DNA of 64,000 nt from Thalassolituus hydrocarboniclasticus. Its GTDB lineage: Bacteria; Pseudomonadota; Gammaproteobacteria; Pseudomonadales; Oceanobacteraceae. The notes under the pieces are model-generated. The model ran no database searches. It worked only from the letters and a program-made list of their open reading frames with translations, and had not been told where the DNA came from. Location of the stretch: contig NZ_CP054475.1 in the NCBI RefSeq assembly GCF_025345565.1, positions 2,696,448 through 2,760,447 of the forward strand, in the 5' to 3' direction. The position numbers were made by a program, and so were the translations under genes. Below are positions 1 through 8,655 of the stretch, piece by piece (position 1 is the stretch's first letter; each line of letters begins with the position of its first letter).

Positions 1-167
1 CTAAATATCTGAAAGCAGCGCATGAAAAAAACTGGAGCGATGAGAAAATTATCGAAGAATTTCCTCTGGCGGTTGCTGAGGTGATTGGTATGGACACGAC
101 CCGGGCCTACGCCGATGTGGCAAATACCACCTCGCTGGAATCCGGCCTGGACAGCCTGCTGGAGTAA
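1..167 (+). CDS. 3' end of an unidentified gene (5' end outside window)
   Basis: An open frame running from the window edge (first full codon at base 3) stops at TAA 165-167. The 54 visible residues are charged and helical, beginning KYLKAAHEKNW and ending SGLDSLLE. Good coding character and an intrinsic terminator about 35 bp downstream show it is the true end of a plus-strand gene. I do not recognise the family from the C-terminus alone. It converges on the ATP-grasp gene at 246-1223. Confidence 0.6.
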   Translation, partial: KYLKAAHEKNWSDEKIIEEFPLAVAEVIGMDTTRAYADVANTTSLESGLDSLLE

Positions 168-200
168 ACCGGATTCCGGCTGTTGCAGAATACAAGATAA

Positions 201-231
201 AGAAAAAGGCTCATCTGAGCCTTTTTCTTTG
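201..231. terminator. Intrinsic terminator between convergent genes
   Basis: The hairpin AAAGGCTCA-TC-TGAGCCTTT is flanked by an A-rich left side and a T-rich right side. It can therefore end both the plus-strand partial gene and the minus-strand ATP-grasp gene that converge here. Confidence 0.8.
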
Positions 232-245
232 TCTGTTGTATCAGC

Positions 246-1223
246 TTATTGCGCTGCGCCTACCTGCTGCAGAGGATCGACAGCAAACCAGCGACGACTG
301 AACTCCACCCGTTCTGCCGCCGGGCGCGCCACATCAGCATCGGATAATGCATCAATTTTGCGTAACCGTGGCAGCAGGCCACAACCGTTGGCAACCTGAA
401 TCGTCAGTCCGGGACGGGCATTTAATTCCAGCAACATCGGACCATAGCGACGGTCGAGTACCATATCGGTTCCCAGATATCCCAGCCCTGTTTCTTCATA
501 ACAGCGTGCGGCCAATTCCAGTAACTGTCCCCATTGCGGAATCACCAGTTCTGATAATTCCCGTCCGGTATCCGGATGACGCTCAACACTTAAACCATCC
601 TGCACCGCATTTAACGGCCGGCCGGTGGCGATATCGAGTCCGACGCCAACCGCTCCCTGATGCAGGTTGGCTTTGCCATCTGAGCTGCGGGTAGAAAGAC
701 GCATCATCGCCATCACCGGGTAACCACGACAAACAATCACACGAATATCCGGTACACCTTCAAAGGAATAGCCGCCGAGTTGCGGATCAAACTCGATCAG
801 TTCTTCAATAATGGCAATATCGGGGCTGCCGCCCAGACTGTAGAGGCCGGACAGAATATTCGATACATGACGCTGCAGATCGGCCAGCGTAACCACACTA
901 CCGCTGTTTTTAACATACTGCCCATCCTCATCACGGCTGAGCACCATAATGCCTTTGCCACCACTGCCTTTTGCAGGCTTTATGGCAAAGCCCGGCACGT
1001 CACGCAACAGATCCGCAAGCAAAGAAACATCGTGCTGGCTCTGAATAGTGCCGATTAATGCAGGCGTGGTAATACCCGCCTTTTGCGCCAGCAGTTTGGT
1101 CTTCAGTTTGTTATCGACCAGTGGGTATAAACGCCGTGGATTGTAGCGGCTGATATAGCTGATATTACGCCGGTTCATACCCAGAATACCGCGCCGCTCA
1201 AGGCGCCATGGCAAGGTAAACAC
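246..1223 (-). CDS. ATP-grasp, alpha-L-glutamate ligase-like (RimK-type) protein
   Basis: The 325-residue cytosolic protein has the ATP-grasp layout: a Lys-rich nucleotide site (FAIKPAKGSGGKGIMVL, about residues 95-111), a central acidic stretch, and a C-terminal Mg-binding LELNARPGL motif. RimK-type enzymes ligate amino acids such as glutamate to a carboxyl group. This subfamily is known from a conserved trio with the two genes transcribed before it, a membrane-bound inactive transglutaminase and a retropepsin-like zinc protease. Its acceptor is unknown. The start is GTG at 1223, one base after the TGA of the upstream gene, with GGGA about seven bases ahead, which suggests translational coupling. 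An in-frame ATG sixteen codons in is less likely because it would lose the coupling. Confidence 0.85.
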   Translation of the reverse strand: MFTLPWRLERRGILGMNRRNISYISRYNPRRLYPLVDNKLKTKLLAQKAGITTPALIGTIQSQHDVSLLADLLRDVPGFAIKPAKGSGGKGIMVLSRDEDGQYVKNSGSVVTLADLQRHVSNILSGLYSLGGSPDIAIIEELIEFDPQLGGYSFEGVPDIRVIVCRGYPVMAMMRLSTRSSDGKANLHQGAVGVGLDIATGRPLNAVQDGLSVERHPDTGRELSELVIPQWGQLLELAARCYEETGLGYLGTDMVLDRRYGPMLLELNARPGLTIQVANGCGLLPRLRKIDALSDADVARPAAERVEFSRRWFAVDPLQQVGAAQ

Positions 1224-1224
1224 G

Positions 1225-2769
1225 TCAGTTCCCGAACGCTTTGAAGCGTTTCAGCTCAAGCAGACGATAGCCGGTGTAAGAACCAATCAGCAGTACCAGC
1301 GCCAGCACAATAAACTGAATACCAATAAAGTTGAATGTTAAATGCCGTACCCAGGGGTCACTCATCGCCCAGTAAGCCAGTACTGCCGTCAACAGACTGC
1401 CACCGCCCTGTACCATAACCTCGCGACCACCTTCTTCTTCCCACAGAATCGACATCCGCTCGATGGTCCAGGACAGAATAATCATCGGGAAAAAGGTAAT
1501 TTTCAGGCCTTCGGTCAGCCCGAGCTTATACGACAGCACACTGAAAATACTGATGATGGCAATCACAGTAATAATGACCGCAGTAATCCGTGCCACCAAT
1601 AATAAATTCAGACGGGATAAATAGCCGCGAATAAATAATCCGGTAGCAACCACCAGCAAAAAGCCAACCAGACCGGTAACCAGAGAGGTCTGAATAAATG
1701 CCAGTGCAATCAATACCGGCATAAAGGTACCCGATGTTCGGATACCGATAATAATGCGCAGGATACAGACAATCAGCGCACCGATCGGAATCAGCAGAAT
1801 GGTTTTAAACATTGCCTGCTCTTCCACTGGCAGGCTGTGGATAGAGAAATTCAGGAAGTCATGCTGACTGGACAGGTTTTCGGCGATATTCGCATAGGTG
1901 GATTCTTCCCGTTTCAGCATTGAAAAACGGATACTGGAATCGGTACCGCCGGTAACATCAAGAACCGGAGCACCACGCTGCTCCCACAGCAGTAAAGGTG
2001 TATCCGCGGTCAGCAGCACCGAGGCATTACTCTTTTCACCGGGCAACTCAAATATCTGACTGTCATTACCGTTCCATACGCGTAACAACGGCATCAGATT
2101 CTGGCGGCGACGGCCATCCTGCAGATTAAGGCCGTACACTACCGATGCCGGCACCCGTGCTTTATGCAGCATTTCTACCCACAGTTCCGGCAGTTGGTCA
2201 GAATAGTGAGTGCGCAGTAATTCAATATGCTGTGCGGTTTCATCTTCACGGAAGCGTTTAAGCAGCTCGCGCGTCAGACTGTAGTTATCGGCTGAGGTGG
2301 CATATGCCTCCGCCAGAACTTCACTCACAGCGCTGGCATAAGGTTCCGGCCAGCTGACCGGATCAATAGCCGGCGGCGGCAGATCGGCACCGGACTGCAT
2401 CTGGCTGACCAGGATTTCGGCGCGATAAAACAGCTCCTGTTTTCCTTTGGCCCCCCGCACCGTCCATTCAGCACGCGGTTCATTCCCATCCATAAAATTC
2501 AGGCCGTAACCCGGTGATGCACCGGCTTCTTTTAATACCGTAAAGCCATCCTGTGCTGACGGCCGGGCCATTGAGACTTTGACCGGCCCACCATGGGCAT
2601 TGAATTCCACCTTGGCCTCTACCGACCAGATGGTCTGGGTTTCGCCATACATCAGCGGCACTTCATACATCCAGTGGCGATGCAGCGTCAGTACGATTCC
2701 CACCACCAGCAGAAATCCGACCAGTAAAAAGAAAGGAGCACGGGAGAATGACAGAGAACGGAAGTTCAT
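1225..2769 (-). CDS. Inactive transglutaminase-fold membrane protein with C-terminal 7TM (UUP1-like)
   Basis: The 514-residue protein has one N-terminal membrane segment (about residues 13-30), a large soluble region to about residue 325 matching the inactive transglutaminase-like family, and about seven hydrophobic helices from residue 325 to 508. The family normally lacks the catalytic Cys of true transglutaminases and is read as a sensor or peptide-binding scaffold. It sits between the zinc-protease gene (17 bp upstream) and the ATP-grasp gene (1 bp downstream), the usual order of the trio. The protein probably spans the inner membrane with the transglutaminase fold outside. The family call rests on length, topology and neighbours. 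Confidence 0.82.
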   Translation of the reverse strand: MNFRSLSFSRAPFFLLVGFLLVVGIVLTLHRHWMYEVPLMYGETQTIWSVEAKVEFNAHGGPVKVSMARPSAQDGFTVLKEAGASPGYGLNFMDGNEPRAEWTVRGAKGKQELFYRAEILVSQMQSGADLPPPAIDPVSWPEPYASAVSEVLAEAYATSADNYSLTRELLKRFREDETAQHIELLRTHYSDQLPELWVEMLHKARVPASVVYGLNLQDGRRRQNLMPLLRVWNGNDSQIFELPGEKSNASVLLTADTPLLLWEQRGAPVLDVTGGTDSSIRFSMLKREESTYANIAENLSSQHDFLNFSIHSLPVEEQAMFKTILLIPIGALIVCILRIIIGIRTSGTFMPVLIALAFIQTSLVTGLVGFLLVVATGLFIRGYLSRLNLLLVARITAVIITVIAIISIFSVLSYKLGLTEGLKITFFPMIILSWTIERMSILWEEEGGREVMVQGGGSLLTAVLAYWAMSDPWVRHLTFNFIGIQFIVLALVLLIGSYTGYRLLELKRFKAFGN

Positions 2770-2786
2770 AATATTGAAGTCGCAGG

Positions 2787-3791
2787 CTACGGTGTGTTGG
2801 GAACCGGTTCAGCCTTCACCGGTTTTTTGACAGTGTCCGTCTGACTGCTGTCTGCAGCATTCGCCTTCGCAGCTGGCGAATTATTTTCAATGCCTGCCTT
2901 TCCGTTGGCAGGAAGTTCTTTCTTTACGTTTTTATCGTTCTGAACCGCCGCTTTGGCTTTTGCCGAATCATTAGCTTTGGCAGCATTACCCGTTGCTGAT
3001 GATTCAGACTCTGGCGGAACCAGCGCTTTTGTTGCCGGCGCAGTATCCGGTACAAATTTGGCGTGCAGGAAGCGACGACCAACATCAATCAGGGTCACAT
3101 CGCGCAAAAACTCACGGCCCAGCAAGATGGGATAGGTCATCTGCGAACGGTCAGTAAGCGTAAACTCGGTATCCTGCTGCAGATCCGTTCCCAGATTGAC
3201 GGTCAGTGAAACCACCGGCCGGCGATCGACCTCATCGCTGGATGCCTGACGAATCAGCACATGGCGCACCAGCGGTGCTTCGATCTCAATCGGTTCGGCC
3301 TCATCATCATGCTGCAGCCAGAAGCGTACCCAACGCTTACCATTGCGCTCAAAACGCACGACATTCACGGCACTCAGCGACGAAGTTGCCGCACCACTGT
3401 CAATTCGCGCCTGATAGTGATGACCTGGCGGAGACAGGTAAATCCATTCGCTGGCACCGACGATGGTTTTACCATCCATCAGGGTGGCCGGCGCCTCACG
3501 CGGAGGACATTCTGCTCCGGAAAAAGTTGGCGATGCCGCTGTCAGCGCCTGCAACTGTTTATTGATACGTACCAGCTGCAAACGCTGACGACGCAGCTTG
3601 TCATCCAGTGCTGCAACATCACCACAAACTGCCGCCGCAGGCACAGGCTCCGCCGCCGGCAGTTTCTGATCCAGTAACCGTTCAATGTCTGCCAGTGTCA
3701 GGTCTCGGTGTTCCGGGCCAGGCCATACAGAACAACCCGAGCTGATCAGGGCAGTACAAGCTATGAGGAAAAACGATGCCCGGATGGGCAT
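2787..3791 (-). CDS. ATP-dependent zinc protease-type (retropepsin-like) lipoprotein
   Basis: The start is ATG 3791, preceded by GGAGG six bases upstream; an earlier in-frame start at 3857 lacks a ribosome site. The 334-aa product opens with a lipoprotein signal ending in SSGC. Its retropepsin-like domain includes ARIDSGAATSSLSA (the D-S-G aspartyl signature) and LLGREFLRDV near residues 230-240. The tail is low-complexity, rich in Ala, Lys, Asn and Glu. Proteins of this family (DUF785, named RimK/LysX-associated protease) co-occur with ATP-grasp ligases. A lipidated periplasmic version fits a role in processing or binding envelope peptides. It is the first gene of the trio. Confidence 0.83.
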   Translation of the reverse strand: MPIRASFFLIACTALISSGCSVWPGPEHRDLTLADIERLLDQKLPAAEPVPAAAVCGDVAALDDKLRRQRLQLVRINKQLQALTAASPTFSGAECPPREAPATLMDGKTIVGASEWIYLSPPGHHYQARIDSGAATSSLSAVNVVRFERNGKRWVRFWLQHDDEAEPIEIEAPLVRHVLIRQASSDEVDRRPVVSLTVNLGTDLQQDTEFTLTDRSQMTYPILLGREFLRDVTLIDVGRRFLHAKFVPDTAPATKALVPPESESSATGNAAKANDSAKAKAAVQNDKNVKKELPANGKAGIENNSPAAKANAADSSQTDTVKKPVKAEPVPNTP

Positions 3792-3971
3792 AACAACCTC
3801 CACCAACAGAGAAATGCGTGCGGCATTTAACCACAGAAACCGGGGGAATCTGAACACAGGTACAACCTTTTACCGCGTTATTTACAGTGATACTGATTTA
3901 TCCCCGCTTCAGAGCCGTGGCTCCTGCGGCAACAGATCATGGGGATACGGCGGGTTTCGACCCGCAGATAT

Positions 3972-4000
3972 AAAAAAAGCTCCCGTTGGGAGCTTTTTTG
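3972..4000. terminator. Intrinsic terminator downstream of bacterioferritin operon
   Basis: The hairpin AAGCTCCC-GTT-GGGAGCTT has A7 on the left and T6 on the right. On the minus strand it lies 20 bp past the bfr stop codon and ends that operon. Confidence 0.85.
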
Positions 4001-4020
4001 TTGGCAACAGAGTGTTCCGG

Positions 4021-4491
4021 TCAGGACATCTGCGACTGCAGGTAGTTCGGCAGGCCGATTTTGTCGATCAACCCTAACTGCTGCTCCAGCCAGTGGGTGT
4101 GATCGTTTTCGGTATCATCCAGCAGCACCTGCAACATATCGCGGGTCTGGTAATCCTGCACCTGCTCACACAAGGCCATAACATCACGCAGATCGACAAT
4201 CACCTTATACTCCAGATCCAGATCGCTCTGCAGCATCGATGGTACATCGTTACCGATATTGAGCGGCACGCGGGTCACCATATCGGGTGTGCCACCGAGA
4301 AACAGGATACGCTCGATCAGTTTTGAAGCATGTTCTTTTTCATCTTCAAACTCGTGATCAATACGCTCGTACAGTTTTTTCAGTCCCCAGTCATCGTACA
4401 TGCGGGAATGAATAAAGTACTGATCCATGGCGCTTAATTCACCGGCCAGTAACTCGTTCAATTTGGCAATAACCTGTGCGTTACCTTTCAT
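4021..4491 (-). CDS. bfr: Bacterioferritin, ferroxidase-competent subunit
   Basis: The 156-aa four-helix ferritin-like protein stores iron in a 24-subunit cytosolic shell. By alignment with E. coli Bfr the di-iron ferroxidase ligands are present: E18, E51, H54, E94, then E128 and H131 (shifted by one residue). The haem ligand Met52 is replaced by Lys. This is therefore the catalytic, haem-deficient type of subunit. The gene lies 13 bp downstream of a second bfr gene that has the opposite pattern, so the two probably co-assemble. The start ATG has a GGAGG-type site formed by the end of the intergenic gap. Confidence 0.92.
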   Translation of the reverse strand: MKGNAQVIAKLNELLAGELSAMDQYFIHSRMYDDWGLKKLYERIDHEFEDEKEHASKLIERILFLGGTPDMVTRVPLNIGNDVPSMLQSDLDLEYKVIVDLRDVMALCEQVQDYQTRDMLQVLLDDTENDHTHWLEQQLGLIDKIGLPNYLQSQMS

Positions 4492-4504
4492 ATCCGGCCT
4501 CCTC

Positions 4505-4969
4505 TTACATCATGGACTGTTGATAATTTTCGATGCCAACCTGGGCAATCAGGGACTGCTGGGTTTCCAGCCAGTCGAGGTATTCTTCTTCGTATTCCTG
4601 GATCTCTTCCAGCAGTTCGCGGCTGACGTAATCCTTAACCGATTCACAGTAGGCGATGGCTTCTTTCAAAACGTCCAGCTGTTCAACAATCTGATCCAGA
4701 TCGCACTGCAACATTTCTGCGGTATTTTCACCAATACGCAGACGGTTCAGTTTCTGCAGATTAGGCAGACCTTCGAGAAATAAAATGCGTTCAATCAGTT
4801 TGTCGGCCTGCTTCATATCCTTGATGGATTTTTTATAAGCCTTTTCATCCAGCTCAGAAAAACCCCAGTTTTTGAACATGCGGGCATGGAGAAAATACTG
4901 ATTGATCGATGTGAGTTCGATGCTGAGAATCTGATTCAGATACTCGTTAACTTTGACGTCACCCTTCAT
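4505..4969 (-). CDS. bfr: Bacterioferritin, haem-binding subunit
   Basis: The 154-aa bacterioferritin keeps Met52 (in KDMKQADKLIE), the axial ligand for the inter-subunit haem. Ferroxidase positions are degraded: E51 is Asp, H54 is Gln, E94 is Ile and H130 is Tyr. It therefore complements the next gene in the operon, which has the di-iron site but no Met52. Two-gene alpha/beta bacterioferritins of this kind are established in Neisseria and several proteobacteria, where the haem subunit aids electron entry for iron release. It is the first gene of the operon. I see no convincing Fur box in the roughly 150 bp upstream. Confidence 0.92.
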   Translation of the reverse strand: MKGDVKVNEYLNQILSIELTSINQYFLHARMFKNWGFSELDEKAYKKSIKDMKQADKLIERILFLEGLPNLQKLNRLRIGENTAEMLQCDLDQIVEQLDVLKEAIAYCESVKDYVSRELLEEIQEYEEEYLDWLETQQSLIAQVGIENYQQSMM

Positions 4970-5119
4970 GGCCGCGCTCCTTAAAAACTGAATAAACCAG
5001 TCTATGAATTAGCGCCGGGCTGCGCAAGCTTTAGGGCACCTCTGGTACTAAGAAGACAATATAAATGACTTCGATTATTACCTGCATTGGTAACAAGCGA
5101 ACGGGCGGTCACTGTGAGC

Positions 5120-5602
5120 TCAGTGGTCCGCCGGTTTGGTACCGATATGGAAGCTGCCATCGGAGTGAAACTGCACAACCTGCGAGCGTTTCTTCCCTAA
5201 CAGAAAAGGCTCGTCGTCGTAGAATAAAAAATTCTTCCAGTAACGACGGAATATCTTCCAGCTGGTCTGCACGACATGCTCCGAGTGATAGCAGAAATAC
5301 ACTACCGTGTTGTCATCCCAGCTTAAATGCGCCGCAATCAGCTCGGGTAATTCATTGCTGTCACTGTCCCAGCTGGCCTGCCAGTCGCCCTGCTCTGCCC
5401 AGACACCGTTACGTGCCGGCCAGTCATCTCCCAGAAAATGGCTGGCGTGAGTGGCTTCTTTACTGATGTTCTGGCGCCAGAACTGCAAGGCCGCCACGGC
5501 AGTCAGCGGTTTGATATGTTCCAGATCTTCTGCGGCCACAGGTAATTCCCGGTGGCGGAAAATCCAGCCTTGTTTGTAATCGGGCCAGGCAAGGTAGTTC
5601 AT
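5120..5602 (-). CDS. DUF2947-like conserved hypothetical protein
   Basis: The 160-aa soluble, Trp-rich protein begins MNYLAWPDYKQGWIFRHREL. It has no signal peptide or membrane segment. The opening pattern (tyrosine/lysine, then W-I-F-x-H-x-x-L-P) and the length recall DUF2947 proteins of marine gammaproteobacteria; this is from memory and moderate. Function is unknown. It is a single gene between the bacterioferritin operon and the diguanylate cyclase, same strand. The start ATG 5602 has only a weak upstream ribosome site. Confidence 0.6.
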   Translation of the reverse strand: MNYLAWPDYKQGWIFRHRELPVAAEDLEHIKPLTAVAALQFWRQNISKEATHASHFLGDDWPARNGVWAEQGDWQASWDSDSNELPELIAAHLSWDDNTVVYFCYHSEHVVQTSWKIFRRYWKNFLFYDDEPFLLGKKRSQVVQFHSDGSFHIGTKPADH

Positions 5603-5705
5603 ACAGACTCACAACGTAAAAGAGTCATAAGGGTAACATTTTCAGCGGCAACTGCGGAATTGCCCGGCGGGAATTATCACAGCCCTGACCAACGGATGGC
5701 AGCAC

Positions 5706-6980
5706 TCAGCCAACAATGCGGTTACGGCCCAGCGATTTAGCACGGTACAGCGCTTTATCGGCACTCTGCACCAGATTTTTGATGCTTTTGCCGTTTTCCG
5801 GGCAGCTCGCCAGACCCGCACTGACCGTCAGCGGAATGCGGCGGCCGGACACTTTAAGGCTGGCATTCTCCAGTTGCTGGCGCAGCTCTTCGCAGACGCT
5901 CAGCCCGGCGCTGATACCAGTATCCGGCATCAGCAACAGAAACTCCTCGCCGCCCCAGCGCATCAGGGTATCGCTTGCCCGCAACCGTGCGCGGAACGTA
6001 TCAGATGCCAGCCGCAGCGCCCGGTCGCCAACCTGATGACCAAACTGATCGTTGATATTTTTAAAAGTATCCAGATCCAGTAACGCGATGGTGAAGACTG
6101 TACGCTGACGGATCGCCAGCTGCAGCTGCTGCTCAAACACCGCATAACCAGCACGGCGGTTAAGCAGGCCGGTCAGCTCATCAATGGTCGCCAGCTCCCG
6201 CAATCTGGCTTCCAGTTTTTTATATTCATCGATATTGTGCACCATGCCGACGATACGTAATGCACGGCCATTGGCATCGCGGGCACAGACATAACCGCGG
6301 TCATGTACCCAGATATAATCCCCGTTGCGGGTTCGCAGACGGTATTCAATATCATAGAGATCCTGCTTGCCAGAGACGTATTCTTCAGTGGCAACCAGAA
6401 TACGTTCGGCATCCTCCGGATGCAGACTGTCTTGCCAGGTAAACAGGGTGTGCTGCACTTCGTAAGGGCCGTAACCCAGCATACGTTTAAGCTGAGGGGC
6501 ATAAAACACGTCGTTGGTGGTCAGGTCCCAGTCCCAGATACCGTCCGAAGCTTCATTGAGTACAAACTGCATAATCGGCTCAAGATCATGCAGCGTTTTC
6601 TCGATTGCCTTGCGCTGGGTAATATCGCGGACCGATGACAACAGATATTCCGTACCATCCCAAACCACCACATGGCTGGAAACTTCTACCGGAAACTCAC
6701 TGCCATCGGCGCGTATATGACGACCGGAAAAAACATAGTCAGGGTCTGAGCGGATTGCCTGTACGACCAGCTGCCAGTGAGCGAGGTCGCGGATATCCCG
6801 CTGCTGATCAAAGACCGTACGCTGCACCAGCTGCTCCCGGCTTAGCTTCTGCTGGCGGCCAGCTTCATCATTCACCGCCACAATTTCCGCCGTCTGCGGA
6901 TTGACGATGTAAATGGCTTCTTTCAGCTGGTCGAATGCCTGCAGATAACCAAGCAGCTCCGGACCATATTCATGGCTCAT
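5706..6980 (-). CDS. Diguanylate cyclase with two PAS domains
   Basis: The 424-aa cytosolic protein has PAS domains at about residues 12-125 and 140-255, each followed by a PAC-like segment (SSVRDITQRK and GMVHNIDEYKK), then a GGDEF domain from about residue 262. The active-site motif is an intact GGEEF at 343-347, so it should make cyclic-di-GMP from two GTP. RASD at 334-337, five residues before it, is the inhibitory I-site. There is no membrane segment, so the PAS pair probably senses an internal ligand or redox state. Monocistronic, with both flanks separated by about 100 bp or more. Confidence 0.93.
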   Translation of the reverse strand: MSHEYGPELLGYLQAFDQLKEAIYIVNPQTAEIVAVNDEAGRQQKLSREQLVQRTVFDQQRDIRDLAHWQLVVQAIRSDPDYVFSGRHIRADGSEFPVEVSSHVVVWDGTEYLLSSVRDITQRKAIEKTLHDLEPIMQFVLNEASDGIWDWDLTTNDVFYAPQLKRMLGYGPYEVQHTLFTWQDSLHPEDAERILVATEEYVSGKQDLYDIEYRLRTRNGDYIWVHDRGYVCARDANGRALRIVGMVHNIDEYKKLEARLRELATIDELTGLLNRRAGYAVFEQQLQLAIRQRTVFTIALLDLDTFKNINDQFGHQVGDRALRLASDTFRARLRASDTLMRWGGEEFLLLMPDTGISAGLSVCEELRQQLENASLKVSGRRIPLTVSAGLASCPENGKSIKNLVQSADKALYRAKSLGRNRIVG

Positions 6981-7076
6981 ATCAATACCTGTTCAGACGG
7001 TATTTCCGGCAGGACAATCCAAACCTTTGTCTCAAAGAATAGACCAATTGTGCCCCTGCACAGGAATGCCAGACAT

Positions 7077-7102
7077 AAAAAAGGCCACTCAAGAGTGGCC
7101 TT
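7077..7102 (-). terminator. Intrinsic terminator after thrC
   Basis: The hairpin AAGGCCACTC-AAG-AGTGGCCTT has a run of A on its left, which reads as a U tract on the minus strand, 21 bp past the thrC stop codon. Confidence 0.82.
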
Positions 7103-7122
7103 CAGCAGCACCGTTTAAGGTA

Positions 7123-8535
7123 TCAGTCCTTAAAGGTGTTTTTTGCGATAAAGCTTTGTACCGTTGCCAGATCAGCAGGCAGCACATTCAGACGCTCTTC
7201 GCGCTCCATCAGATCGGTCAGGTGGTGCGGCAGTTTTGGCATATCGAAACCGGCACGCTGTACCGCTTCTTCAAATTTAACCGGATGCGCAGTCCCCAGC
7301 GTGACCATCGGAATGTTCTGGTTACGGCGGCATTCGCGCGCTGCTTTCACACCGATGGCGGTATGCGGATCAAGCAGATAACCGGTTTCACCAAAGACTT
7401 CCTGCATGGTGGCAACCGTCATGTCTTCACTGACCGCATAGCTGTCGAACAGCTCACGGGCTTTGGCCAGCTTGTCTTCATCCAGAGATACAACGTCTTT
7501 CTTAGCGTTCATGCGTGCCATCAGGTCGGCCAGTTTGGCGCCATCACGGTCGTACAGATCGAACAGCAGGCGCTCGAAGTTGCTGGATACGGCGATGTCC
7601 ATCGATGGTGTGATGGTATGCTGCAGCGGATGTACTTCGTACTGATTCTTGCTCATCAGACGATGCAAAACATCGTTGCTGTTGGTGGCGATAATCAGCT
7701 GTTCAATCGGCAGGCCCATTTTCTTCGCCATGTAACCGGCAAAGATATCGCCGAAGTTACCGGTCGGAACGGAATACGCCATCGGACGCAGCGGGCCACC
7801 CAGGTTCAGTGCGGAATAGAAGTAGTAAACGATCTGAGCCATGATGCGCGCCCAGTTGATGCTGTTTACTGCGACCAGTTTGCGCTCACCACGCAGGAAC
7901 TGCTGATCACCAAAGCTGGCTTTAACCATATCCTGCGCCTGATCGAAGTTACCTTCGATGGCGATATTGAAGATGTTGTCACCGGTAACGGTCGTCATCT
8001 GGCGACGCTGAACTTCTGACACCTTGCCGTGCGGATGCAGAATAAAGATGTCAACGTTGCGACAGGCTTTGGTGCCCTCAATCGCAGCTGAACCGGTATC
8101 ACCGGAGGTGGCACCCATAATAACGACTTTCTCGTGGCGGCGTTCCAGTACGTAATCCAGCAGACGACCCAGCAGCTGCAGAGCAAAGTCTTTAAACGCC
8201 AGCGTCGGACCGTGGAACAGTTCCAGCACGTATTCGTTGTGGTCGATCTGCTGCAGCGGCGCAATGGCTTTGTGACCGAAGTTACTGTTGTTGTAGACCG
8301 CTTCGAGCATGCCTTTCAGTGCCGCGGAATCCACACAGCCTTCCACGAACGGGTAAATCACTTTGTGCGCCAGTTCGGTGTACGGCAGGTCACGCCAGGA
8401 TTCGATCTCTTCGAGGGAGAATTGCGGTACGTCTTTCGGCACATATAAGCCGCCGTCGGTGGCCAGGCCGGTCAGCAGTACGTCTTCAAAGGTCAGTTCC
8501 GGCGCATTACCGCGGGTAGAAATGTATTTCATCAT
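7123..8535 (-). CDS. thrC: Threonine synthase
   Basis: The 470-aa PLP enzyme converts O-phosphohomoserine to threonine, the last step of threonine synthesis. It begins MKYISTRGNAPELTFEDVLL, typical of the long (E. coli/Pseudomonas) class. The PLP lysine lies in LAFKDFALQLLGRLL (about residue 115) and the glycine-rich phosphate loop in GATSGDTGSAA. Two adjacent ATG codons (8535 and 8532) are possible starts. It stands alone here, while hom lies near 35-36.5 kb; in many gammaproteobacteria the two are adjacent, so the pair is split in this genome. Confidence 0.96.
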   Translation of the reverse strand: MMKYISTRGNAPELTFEDVLLTGLATDGGLYVPKDVPQFSLEEIESWRDLPYTELAHKVIYPFVEGCVDSAALKGMLEAVYNNSNFGHKAIAPLQQIDHNEYVLELFHGPTLAFKDFALQLLGRLLDYVLERRHEKVVIMGATSGDTGSAAIEGTKACRNVDIFILHPHGKVSEVQRRQMTTVTGDNIFNIAIEGNFDQAQDMVKASFGDQQFLRGERKLVAVNSINWARIMAQIVYYFYSALNLGGPLRPMAYSVPTGNFGDIFAGYMAKKMGLPIEQLIIATNSNDVLHRLMSKNQYEVHPLQHTITPSMDIAVSSNFERLLFDLYDRDGAKLADLMARMNAKKDVVSLDEDKLAKARELFDSYAVSEDMTVATMQEVFGETGYLLDPHTAIGVKAARECRRNQNIPMVTLGTAHPVKFEEAVQRAGFDMPKLPHHLTDLMEREERLNVLPADLATVQSFIAKNTFKD

Positions 8536-8655
8536 GGGCGAAAGCCTGCGTGTCTTCCAAAGGTATGAAAAGGGGTGTGTAAAAAATGCGCGTAGTTTAC
8601 ATGGTTAAGGCCGCCGCTGCATCTTGCCTGCGGCCTGTTTACCGACAACGGCCGG

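Noticed and set aside
5030-5046. TTAGGGCACCTCTG, like the MITE left end
   Set aside because: Only 13 of 14 bases match and nothing else of the element follows, so chance or an unprovable relic.
7027-8019. 330-aa open frame on the plus strand
   Set aside because: It is antisense to thrC without ribosome site or motif.
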